64,000 nt of DNA, from assembly GCF_003966715.1 (NCBI RefSeq), contig NZ_AP018907.1:2282001-2346000 (forward strand), given 5' to 3'. The DNA comes from Blastochloris tepida. Its GTDB lineage: Bacteria; Pseudomonadota; Alphaproteobacteria; Rhizobiales; Xanthobacteraceae. The notes under the pieces are model-generated. The model was not told the DNA's origin and did not search any database. It saw only the letters and a list, made by a program, of their open reading frames with translations. Shown piece after piece: positions 57,274 to 64,000 of this stretch (the first letter of the stretch is position 1; every line of letters starts with the position of its first letter). A program made the translations under genes and the position numbers.

Positions 57274-57681
57274 TCAGGCGATGGTCACCAGCGGCTGGTC
57301 GCTGTCGACCGCATCGCCCGCCTTCACCAGCACGGCGGTGACGGTGCCGGCCTTGAAGGCGAAGATCGAGGTCTTCATCTTCATCGCCTCCAGCACGCAG
57401 ATCTCCTGGTCGGCGGCCACCGCGTCGCCGGCCTTGACGGCGACCGACAGCACGACGCCGGCCAGCGGCGCGCGCTGCGCCTCGCCAGCTCCCGGCGCCA
57501 CCGGCGCAGTGGTCGCAGCAGATGCCGCAGCAGGTGCCGCCGCCTTGGGCGCGGCGACCGCCGCCGCTGGGGGGGCCGTGGGCAGCGGCGTGTGCGGCCC
57601 GGTCGCGCCCTGGTCGGTCACCTCCTCGACGACGACGTCATAGACCTTGCCGTCAACGGTGATGCGCAGATGTCGGATCAT
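57274..57681 (-). CDS. Biotin carrier protein of the sodium-pumping decarboxylase
   Basis: A 135-residue protein: an N-terminal part (RHLRITVDGKVYDVVVEEVT) typical of MmdC/OadA-derived carriers, an Ala/Pro-rich hinge (residues ~30-65) and a biotinyl domain with the biotinylation lysine in CVLEAMKMKTSIFAFK near residue 100. The hinge lets biotin swing between carboxyltransferase and beta subunit. Its ATG overlaps the stop of the small upstream gene (ATGA), indicating translational coupling. Confidence 0.94.
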   Translation of the reverse strand: MIRHLRITVDGKVYDVVVEEVTDQGATGPHTPLPTAPPAAAVAAPKAAAPAAASAATTAPVAPGAGEAQRAPLAGVVLSVAVKAGDAVAADQEICVLEAMKMKTSIFAFKAGTVTAVLVKAGDAVDSDQPLVTIA

Positions 57682-57809
57682 GTTGGGTTCCCTGAACGGT
57701 CTTCCTGAGCGGTGTTCCCGGCGCTGGTCAGCAGCACCGGCAGGAGCGCCACGATCTGCCGCCGCGCAACCGGATCGGTGAGGACGAAGGCGAGGTTGGG
57801 TTCGGTCAT
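57678..57809 (-). CDS. Small protein (43 residues) between carboxyltransferase and biotin carrier
   Basis: An ATG at 57809 starts a 43-codon frame that ends with ATGA overlap onto the biotin carrier. The peptide (TEPNLAFVLTDPVARRQIVA, then LLPVLLTSAGNTAQED) is acidic and partly hydrophobic. It is too short for normal gene-finding. Position and coupling recall the epsilon subunit of Veillonella methylmalonyl-CoA decarboxylase, a small protein that stabilises the complex, though I cannot show sequence relatedness. The ribosome-binding site is poor. Confidence 0.5.
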   Translation of the reverse strand: MTEPNLAFVLTDPVARRQIVALLPVLLTSAGNTAQEDRSGNPT

Positions 57810-57834
57810 GGCCGGGCCAGCGTTCGGGCGCGCG

Positions 57835-59397
57835 TCACAGCGGGATCAGGCCGTGCTTCTTGGGCGGACGCAGTTCTCGCTTGGCCAGGAGCTTGCGCAA
57901 GCCCAGCGACACCATCGCCCGCGTCATCTCCGGCTCGATGATGTCGGTGATGTAGCCCTTCGACGCCGCCAGATAGGGCGAGGCGAACTCGGCGCGGTAG
58001 TGCTCGACGAACTCTTTGCGCTTGGCCTTCTTCAGCTCGGGATCCTCGATCGCCTTGAGCTCGCGGCTGTAGAGGATGTTGACCGCACCATCGGCGCCCA
58101 TCACCGCGATCTCGGCGGTGGGCCAGGCGAACACCACGTCGGCGCCCATCTCCTGGCTGCACATCGCCAGATACGAGCCGCCATAGGCCTTGCGGGCGAC
58201 CACGGTCACCTTCGGCACGGTGGCGGCGGCGTAGGAGAACAGCATCTTGGCGCCGTGGCGGATGATGCCGCCGCGCTCCTGGTCGATGCCCGGCAGGAAG
58301 CCCGGCACGTCGACGAAGGTGACGAGCGGGATGTTGAAGGCGTTGCAGAAGCGGATGAAGCGCGCGCCCTTGTCCGACGAGTCGATGTCGAGGCAGCCGG
58401 CCTTTTCCATCGAATTGTTGGCGAGCACGCCGACCACCAGCCCCTCGATGCGGCCGAAGCCGACGATCAGGTTCCTGGCGAAGCTGGCATGGATCTCGAA
58501 CAGCTCGCCGCCGTCGAGCACGCGGCGGAGGATGGCGTGCATGTTCATCGGCGTCGAGGGATCGGACTCGACCAGCGCGTCCATGCCCTCGTCGGGGCCG
58601 AAATCGATCTCCGGCCGCGGCGCGTGCGGCGGATCGGCGGTGTTGTTGCTCGGCAGATAGGACAGAAGCTGCTGGGCGAGCGCGATGGCGTGGGCGTCGT
58701 TCTCGGCGAGCAGGTGGACGTTGCCGGACACCGCGGCGTGCATGTCGGCGCCGCCGACATCGTTCATGCTCACGTCGCGGCCCGACACCGCCTTGATCAC
58801 CTGCGGGCCGGTGATGAACATCTGCGCATTGGTGCGCGTCATGATGATGAAGTCCATCAGCGCCGGCGAATAGGCGGCGCCGCCGGCGCAGGGGCCGGCG
58901 ATGATGGCGATCTGCGGCACCACGCCCGACAGCTCGACATTGCGGTAGAACACCTCGCCGTAGCCGGACAGCGCGTCGACGCCCTCCTGGATGCGGGCGC
59001 CGCCCGAGTCCTTGAAGCCGACCAGCGGCGTGCCGTTCTTGAGCGCATAGTCCTGCGCCCAGACGATCTTGCGGGCGTGCATCTTGCCCAGCGTGCCGCC
59101 GACCGACATGAAATCCTGGCTGAAGGCCGCGACCTGCCGACCCTCGACATGGCCGGTGCCGACCACCACGCCATCGGCGGGGATGTCCTTGTCCGCCATG
59201 TCGAAGGCGCTGCAGCCGTGGCGGATGTGGGCGCCGTATTCCTGGAAGGTGTCGGGCTGGAAGAAGGCGTCGAAGCGCTCGCGCGCGGTCATCAGACCCT
59301 TGTCGTGGCGCTCCTTGATCTTCTTGTCGCCACCGGCGGCGAGAAGCTTTTCGCGGCGCTGCAGCAGCGTGGCGCGCAATTCGGCGTCGAGCGACAT
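57835..59397 (-). CDS. Carboxyltransferase subunit of an acyl-CoA decarboxylase (MmdA/PccB family)
   Basis: A 520-residue carboxyltransferase of the propionyl-CoA/methylmalonyl-CoA type. It has two crotonase-like halves with acyl-CoA and carboxybiotin oxyanion loops (GGTLGKMHARKIVW, GPCAGGAAYSPALMDFI; then FVDVPGFLPGIDQERGGIIR and YGGSYLAMCSQEMGADVVFA). The C-terminal FASPYLAASKGYITDIIEP is typical. In this operon, next to OadG, OadB and a stand-alone biotin carrier, it is expected to act in decarboxylation coupled to Na+ export rather than carboxylation. Methylmalonyl-CoA is the likely substrate, and other acyl-CoAs are possible. It is the first gene of the operon. Confidence 0.94.
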   Translation of the reverse strand: MSLDAELRATLLQRREKLLAAGGDKKIKERHDKGLMTARERFDAFFQPDTFQEYGAHIRHGCSAFDMADKDIPADGVVVGTGHVEGRQVAAFSQDFMSVGGTLGKMHARKIVWAQDYALKNGTPLVGFKDSGGARIQEGVDALSGYGEVFYRNVELSGVVPQIAIIAGPCAGGAAYSPALMDFIIMTRTNAQMFITGPQVIKAVSGRDVSMNDVGGADMHAAVSGNVHLLAENDAHAIALAQQLLSYLPSNNTADPPHAPRPEIDFGPDEGMDALVESDPSTPMNMHAILRRVLDGGELFEIHASFARNLIVGFGRIEGLVVGVLANNSMEKAGCLDIDSSDKGARFIRFCNAFNIPLVTFVDVPGFLPGIDQERGGIIRHGAKMLFSYAAATVPKVTVVARKAYGGSYLAMCSQEMGADVVFAWPTAEIAVMGADGAVNILYSRELKAIEDPELKKAKRKEFVEHYRAEFASPYLAASKGYITDIIEPEMTRAMVSLGLRKLLAKRELRPPKKHGLIPL

Positions 59398-59635
59398 GAT
59401 CGAACCCGTTCCCTGGACAATGCGTCGTTGGACCATCAATCGGCCGAACACCATTTCCGCGCGGCCACCACGATTCCATCCTATAGCCATCCGCCGCCCA
59501 AGGACCAGCCGATAACGGCAGGCGCGGGCCAGCAACGGCCGGTGCGGACGTGGCGCGTTGACGCGATCCGGCCGCGCCGATCCGATGGCGGAATTTGACG
59601 ACTGGATGACGGTTTGGAGCGGCTCGAATGCGCAG

Positions 59636-59842
59636 CATCGCCGTGGTGCGGTGCGGACACCGCAACGGCGCGTGCGACCGCTCCACGAACCAGTCCGCAG
59701 CCCCGCTCGCCCGCCGCGCATAGAACGTATCCCGGCTCACCTCGTAGCGCCGGCAGAGCTCCGATACGCTCCACGCCCCTGTGTCGTCGTCCGACAGCAT
59801 CCGGATCCGCTGCTCCATCCGACAGGTCTCCAAAAATGGCAT
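59636..59842 (-). pseudogene. IS481-family transposase fragment (N-terminus)
   Basis: On the minus strand, from an ATG at 59842, the sequence reads MEQRIRMLSDDDTGAWSVSE, then LCRRYEVSRDTFYARRASGA and FVERSHAPLRCPHRT. This is the N-terminal HTH part of IS481-type transposases. After about 70 residues homology stops and the frame runs into unrelated DNA. The DDE core is absent, so this is a dead remnant. The surrounding AACTGTCAGGACTCTACC at 59895 may be a residual element end. Confidence 0.85.
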
Positions 59843-59930
59843 CGAAGGTCCTCCCTCCAATGCACCGTGACCTGTCGACCATCTGCCCGGTCTGAACTGT
59901 CAGGACTCTACCCGGTCCGTACCCCTTCGC

Positions 59931-60056
59931 GCCCCCCACCCCCGACCCCTCCCCACCATTCACTGCGTTCATGGGGGGAGGGGAGAAGAGGCATCCCGCT
60001 TCTCCCCTCCCCCCGCGAGCTTCGCGAGCGGTGGGGAGGGGTCGGGGGTGGGGGGC
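59931..60056. repeat. Large nested inverted repeat between the IS481 fragment and iclR
   Basis: Outer arms GCCCCCCACCCCCGACCCCT (59931-59950) and its complement at 60037-60056 pair over about 26 bp. Inside them, GGGGGGAGGGGAGAAG and CTTCTCCCCTCCCCCC (59973-60014) form a second hairpin. The whole is a stable, extremely GC-rich cruciform-like structure of the type interspersed in Hyphomicrobiales genomes. It contains no gene. Confidence 0.85.
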
Positions 60057-60132
60057 TTCTTCGAGGGGCGCGCAGCGAAGCCGGAATCCAGAAATTGGCG
60101 TGAACTCGTCTCGGTCTGTCACCGGAAGCCCG

Positions 60133-60204
60133 ACCCGCCGGCGATGACAGCGCCTCGCTGCCGGGAGCCGTTGGAGCGGCGTTGGCCCGGACACGTTCCG
60201 TCTA
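60133..60204 (-). repeat. Interspersed element family F, copy 2, at the end of iclR
   Basis: On the minus strand it begins at the TAG stop of the regulator gene: TAGACGGAACGTGTCCGGGC, then CAACGCCGCTCCAACGGCTC. It closely matches the copy at 16216-16292, which also starts at a TAG stop. Confidence 0.75.
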
Positions 60205-61092
60205 GGCGGCGGTGTTGCGCTCCGGCGGCAGGCGGCCGGGACGAAGCTCGTTGGCGAGCGCCGACGGCTCGCCGCCGAGCTGCAGCGACAGGCTGACGGC
60301 GGCGGCCTTGACCTCGCTGCACACCCTCGCAACCGCATCGTCGGTGGCGCGCAAGGTCGGCAGGGCGCAGCACAACGCGCCGATGACCGCGCCGGTATGG
60401 TCGCGAATCGCCGAGCCGATGCACAGCACGCCGGGCTGGAACTCCTCGCGCACGATGGCATAGCCGTTGCGCCGCACCAGCCGCAGATTCTCGATCAGCT
60501 CGTCCTTGGAGCAGATGGTGTGCTCGGTGAAGCGGCGCAGCCCCTTCTCCTCGATGATGCGGCTGAGCTCGGTCTCCGGCACCCAGGCCAGGATCGACTT
60601 GCCGCTGCCGGTGGCGTGTGCGGCCTCGGCCTTGGCACCCTCGTCGAGGGCGACGCGCACGGCGTGCCGCGACTCGATCATCGCCAGCGTCACCAGATCG
60701 CTGCCGCGCAGCACGTCGAGGCTGACGGTCTCGCCGGTGGACTGGTTGAGCGCACGCAGCGCCGGCAGCGCCGTCTTGACCAGATCGATCATGGCTGCGC
60801 GCGAGCGCGACAGCTCCAGCGTCTTGTTGCCGAGGAAATAGGTGCGTCCGCGCGGGTTCTGCCCGACATAGCCGCGGTCGAGCAGCGTGGTGATGAGGTG
60901 GTGGCAGGTCGAGATGTTGAGATGCGCCGCCCGGGCGATCTCGTTGAGGCGCATCTCGTCGGTACCGGTCGCCAGCACTTCGAGAATGTCGAGCGCGCGC
61001 TCGACAGATTGAATGGTGCGCCGCTCCTCGTGCGGTGCGGTCGGCGTGACCTTCGGATCGAGCGTCGGGTCGTGCGGGGGCTGGTCAATCAA
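60202..61092 (-). CDS. IclR-family transcriptional regulator
   Basis: A 296-residue regulator with an N-terminal winged helix (IQSVERALDILEVLATGTDE, then LNISTCHHLITTLLDRGYVG) and a C-terminal GAF-like ligand-binding domain (ETVSLDVLRGSDLVTLAMIE, then AHATGSGKSILAWVPETELS and GYAIVREEFQPGVLCIGSAI). The first ~20 residues are variable. IclR proteins usually control adjacent catabolic operons. Here the same-strand decarboxylase operon, starting 800 bases downstream past an IS481 remnant, is a candidate target, but no operator was identified. Its stop codon lies in a family F repeat. Confidence 0.92.
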   Translation of the reverse strand: MIDQPPHDPTLDPKVTPTAPHEERRTIQSVERALDILEVLATGTDEMRLNEIARAAHLNISTCHHLITTLLDRGYVGQNPRGRTYFLGNKTLELSRSRAAMIDLVKTALPALRALNQSTGETVSLDVLRGSDLVTLAMIESRHAVRVALDEGAKAEAAHATGSGKSILAWVPETELSRIIEEKGLRRFTEHTICSKDELIENLRLVRRNGYAIVREEFQPGVLCIGSAIRDHTGAVIGALCCALPTLRATDDAVARVCSEVKAAAVSLSLQLGGEPSALANELRPGRLPPERNTAA

Positions 61093-61565
61093 GGACTTAA
61101 GTCCTCTGTTGAAAACCGGACAAGGATCGTCTGGCCGTCCCGGCGTGTCAAGAAACCTCGATAATATGGGAGGATTTCAAACATCGTGAAACTTATTGCG
61201 CCGGACGGCGGCATTTCTTCAAGATTCTTCTCCGCTGTTGCGCACCTGCCGGCAATCATTCGCATCGCAGCAAAGCCGCCTTTTGCGCTGCAGCGACGAT
61301 TTTTCACATCCCCCGTCGTGCGAAGGTGCCCGCTTCGCCTAAATTGCCTCTCGCATGACGGTCCGAATGAGGGTCCGAGCCGCGTCGTCCCGTCCCCGCC
61401 GGGGACGCGCCCCGTTGAAACAAACTGCGCAATCGTTCGAACCGGCTTTGCGACAGGGAATGCGATAAGGGGAACCCGGAGCGTCCGTGTGATTTCGCAA
61501 GATCCCCGGGCGGTGGCGTGTTCTCCCTTCAGTTGCCGCCGTCCGGCGGAATCGAGGTTGGGTTG
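61093..61565. other. Divergent intergenic region with a degenerate family A element
   Basis: No gene is supported between iclR and the synthetase gene. GCAATCGTTCGAACCGGCTT ... GAATGCGATAAGG ... GGAGCGTCCG (61428-61490) is a decayed family A element. Promoters for both divergent genes must lie here. Confidence 0.5.
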
Positions 61566-63698
61566 ATGGCGGTGGTTCGCGGTCTTTTGCGGGTGGTGCT
61601 GCGGGGTCTGTTCCGGTTCCAGGTGTGCGAAGACCGGACTCTGGCGACGGAGCCGGGGCAGCGCCGGATCTATCTGGTCTGCCATGCCAGCCATCTCGAC
61701 CCGCTGTTCGGCCTTGCGCTGTTCGGCACGGGGGCGCTCCACGTCCTGCCGCCGGACACTGCGGCAAAATGGTACGTGCGCTGGATGCTGGCCGCCGGGC
61801 TCGCGGTCACCGCCCCGGCCGGGCTCGGGCAGGCGCTGGCGCTGCGGCGGCTCGCCGCCAAGCGGGCGGCCCTCGTGGTCTATCCGCCCGACCGCTCGGT
61901 GCTGGACGAGGCCGGGCAGCGGACGCTGGAGGCGATCGGCCTCGCCGCCCAGCGCACCGGCGCCGACATCGCCGCCGTCCGGCTCTGCGGCGCCGAGCGC
62001 ACGCACGCCACGCTGCGCCGGCCGCACGAGATCAACCGCCACCTGCTGCCGAAGATCACCGCCCATATCGGCTCGCCGGTCAGGCCCGATCCGGGTGCCT
62101 CCCGCGGCCGGGTGCGCCGGGTCGCCGCCGGCCGGGCGCTCTATTTCGCGCTGTCCGAGTTCCGCTTCCGTACCTCCGACACCGAGCGCACCCTGTTCTC
62201 GGCGCTGCGCGAGGCCGCGGGCCGCTACGGCACCCACCATCCGGCGCTGACCGATTCGAACGGCGCCGCCTTCACCTACCGGACGCTGTCGATCGGCGCG
62301 CTGGTGCTGGGCCGGGCGCTGCGGCCCTATTCGCGCCCCGGCGAGGCGCTGGGCGTGCTGCTGCCCAATGCCGCGGGCACCGCCGTCACCTTCTTCGCGC
62401 TGCAGGCCACCGGCCGGGTGCCGGCGATGCTCAACTACACCGCCGGCGCCGCCAACATCCTGGCCGCCTGCCGCGCCGCCGAGGTGCGCACGGTGCTGAG
62501 CTCGCGCACCTTCATCGAGCGGGCGCAGCTCCAGGCGCTGACCGCCGCGCTGGGCACGACGATGAAGATCGCCTGGCTGGAGGATCTGCGCGGCGGCATC
62601 GGCCGGCTGCAGAAGCTGCGCGGCCTGATCGACCACGTGTTCTGGCGGCCGCGCGGCACGCCGGGCGAGCCGGCCGCCATCCTGTTCACCTCGGGCTCGG
62701 AAGGCTCGCCCAAGGGCGTGGTGCTGTCCCACCGCAACATCCTGGACAATTGCGCCCAGGTGGCGAGCCGCATCGATTTCGGTCCGGAGGACAAGCTGCT
62801 GAGCGTGCTGCCGGTGTTCCACTCGCTGGGGCTCACGGCGGGCATGATCCTGCCGCTGGTGGCGGGCGTGAAGCTGCACTTCTACCCCTCGCCGCTGCAC
62901 TACAAGCAGGTGCCCGAGCAGCTCGCCTCGACCCGCGCCACCATCTTCTTCGCCACCGACACCTTCCTCGCCGGCTATGCCCGCAACGCCGCGCCCGACG
63001 CCTTCCGCACGGTGCGGCTGATCGTCTCCGGCGCCGAGCCGGTGCGCATGGACACCCGCCGCACCTATCGCGAGCGTTTCGGCCTGCAGCTTCTCGAAGG
63101 CTTCGGCATGACCGAGATGGCGCCGGTGGTGGCGGTGAACACGCCGATGTTCAACCGCGACGGCACGGTGGGGCCGCTGGTGCCCTGCATCGAGACCCGG
63201 CTGGAGCCGGTGCCGGGGCTGGAGGGCGGCGGCCAATTGTGGCTGCGGGGGCCGAACATGATGCTCGGCTACCTCAATGCCGACCGGCCCGGCCAGATCC
63301 AGCCGCCGCCCGGCGGCTGGCATGATTCCGGCGACGTGGTGGACATCGACGCCGACGGCTACGTCACCATTCGCGGCCGGGTGAAGCGCTTCGCCAAGAT
63401 CGCCGGCGAGATGATCTCGCTCACCGCGGTGGAGGCGATGATCTGCGAATTGTGGCCCGAGGACAGCCACGCCGTGGTGTCGGTGCCCGACCCGCGGCGC
63501 GGCGAGCGCGTCGTGCTGCTGACCACCCGCGTCGCCGCCCAGCGCGGCGACGTCGCGGCGTTCGGCCGCAGCAAGGGCGTGAGCGAGCTGATGGTGCCGA
63601 GCGAGGTGATCATCATCGATCAGGTGCCGCTGCTGGGCTCCGGCAAGACCGACCACGTCGCCGCCCGCCGGCTCGCCTGCGACCGCATGTCGGCGTGA
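61566..63698 (+). CDS. Aas-like fusion of a degenerate PlsC-type acyltransferase and an acyl-ACP/acyl-CoA synthetase
   Basis: A 710-residue protein close in size to E. coli Aas (719). The N-terminal ~200 residues have a PlsC-like fold in which the usual NHxSxxD motif reads CHASHLDPLFG, with H and D kept but N replaced by C. The AMP-binding synthetase occupies about residues 215-705: the P-loop LFTSGSEGSPKGVVLSHRN, A5 motif EGFGMTEMAPVVAVN, A7 WHDSGDVVDIDADGYVTIRG and the A10 lysine in LLGSGKTDHV. Aas re-acylates lysophospholipids using ACP-activated fatty acids. The ATG at 61566 is favoured over the earlier one by family alignment. Confidence 0.88.
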   Translation: MAVVRGLLRVVLRGLFRFQVCEDRTLATEPGQRRIYLVCHASHLDPLFGLALFGTGALHVLPPDTAAKWYVRWMLAAGLAVTAPAGLGQALALRRLAAKRAALVVYPPDRSVLDEAGQRTLEAIGLAAQRTGADIAAVRLCGAERTHATLRRPHEINRHLLPKITAHIGSPVRPDPGASRGRVRRVAAGRALYFALSEFRFRTSDTERTLFSALREAAGRYGTHHPALTDSNGAAFTYRTLSIGALVLGRALRPYSRPGEALGVLLPNAAGTAVTFFALQATGRVPAMLNYTAGAANILAACRAAEVRTVLSSRTFIERAQLQALTAALGTTMKIAWLEDLRGGIGRLQKLRGLIDHVFWRPRGTPGEPAAILFTSGSEGSPKGVVLSHRNILDNCAQVASRIDFGPEDKLLSVLPVFHSLGLTAGMILPLVAGVKLHFYPSPLHYKQVPEQLASTRATIFFATDTFLAGYARNAAPDAFRTVRLIVSGAEPVRMDTRRTYRERFGLQLLEGFGMTEMAPVVAVNTPMFNRDGTVGPLVPCIETRLEPVPGLEGGGQLWLRGPNMMLGYLNADRPGQIQPPPGGWHDSGDVVDIDADGYVTIRGRVKRFAKIAGEMISLTAVEAMICELWPEDSHAVVSVPDPRRGERVVLLTTRVAAQRGDVAAFGRSKGVSELMVPSEVIIIDQVPLLGSGKTDHVAARRLACDRMSA

Positions 63699-63757
63699 GG
63701 TCCGGGCCGCTATTGTGGCAGGCCGGAATGCGCGCGGGGGACCGTTTTCACAAGCCT

Positions 63758-63860
63758 GTCGCCCCGGACCGAGCGCAGCGAGGCGCCGGGGCCGCCATCC
63801 GGAAGGGGGCCTTTCCGGCAGACGATCCCGGCTCGGCGCTCCGCGCCGTCCGGGCTGACA
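63758..63860. repeat. Interspersed element family C, copy 4
   Basis: GTCGCCCCGGACCGAGCGCAGC, then a CATCCGGAAGGGGGCCTTTCCGG hairpin and CGATCCCGGCTCGGCG ... CGTCCGGGCTGAC. This is the same layout as the units at 38540 and 47721. Confidence 0.7.
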
Positions 63861-63970
63861 CCCCGCGGAACGGGACGACCCCGGGTCGTGCGCGCTTGCC
63901 CGGCACGCCGGCACAGCCTGCGACCCGAGGTCGGTTGACGGCCCTCCCCGTCCCCGCCTAAGCCTCCGCC

Positions 63971-64000
63971 ATGGCCAGCGAGAAGGAACGCGTCACCACC
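63971..64000 (+). CDS. Start of a gene running off the window (10 codons visible)
   Basis: An ATG followed by MASEKERVTT reaches the right edge in frame. The polar start looks like a real N-terminus, but no clear ribosome-binding site precedes it and the product cannot be named. Confidence 0.3.
   Translation, partial: MASEKERVTT

Noticed and set aside
61089..63914. 941-codon open frame on the minus strand
   Set aside because: Antisense to the Aas-like gene, which has all synthetase motifs; the reverse product is R/H/A-rich shadow.

Overview
The window is high-GC DNA from an alphaproteobacterium, most likely a Hyphomicrobiales (Rhizobiales) relative. This rests on the GC-rich codon use, the many interspersed palindromic repeats typical of that order, SAM-II riboswitches, a K+-independent-type H+-pyrophosphatase and the general gene content. 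The genus cannot be named from the sequence alone.

Positions 1-13,800 form a sulfur-acquisition region with scars of gene loss. It holds a sulfate ABC importer (cysA partial, cysW, cysT, binding protein). A methionine importer follows (metN, metI, metQ plus a second metQ), with SAM-II aptamers ahead of metN and ahead of the second metQ. Next come an intact IS3-family element with a 4-bp target duplication, a C-terminally truncated family 2A encapsulin (SrpI-like), a sulfonate/nitrate/taurine-type ABC importer, a possible C-terminal relic of a nitrogenase-like protein, and a 5'-truncated tyrosine integrase beside tRNA-Gln(CUG).

Positions 16,470-26,244 hold the most novel region, an apparently undescribed RiPP (modified peptide) cluster. 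A perfect FNR/FixK box precedes a 48-residue precursor-like peptide with one cysteine. It is followed by a radical SAM/SPASM enzyme with a fused PqqD-like domain, a methyltransferase, a GAF protein, a stand-alone PqqD-like protein, an HPr-kinase-like P-loop protein, a second methyltransferase, an ABC exporter (one ATPase, two ABC-2 permeases) and a gluzincin peptidase with HExxH-x18-E. Two types of palindromic element sit inside reading frames of this operon without closing them.

Positions 26,300-41,000 carry a five-PAS GGDEF/EAL protein, hppA, an orphan TRAP solute receptor, an Mrp/ApbC ATPase, a nuclease, a membrane histidine kinase, an extensin-like lipoprotein and a HigBA-type toxin-antitoxin pair. 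Positions 41,195-47,633 are a methionine-cycle operon (ArsR-methyltransferase regulator, metF, a coiled-coil protein, a VOC protein, metH) with a clear operator palindrome. CobT, an iron-sulfur-type DUF1289 protein, a retropepsin-like protease, a class A beta-lactamase, a TauE/SafE exporter, DusA and a Trk/Ktr potassium system follow.

Positions 55,538-59,397 encode a biotin-dependent Na+-pumping acyl-CoA decarboxylase of the methylmalonyl-CoA decarboxylase type. An IS481 relic, an IclR regulator and an Aas-like acyltransferase/acyl-ACP synthetase close the window. Several repeat families start exactly at the stop codons of genes (TAG or TGA), a pattern seen at ten genes here.
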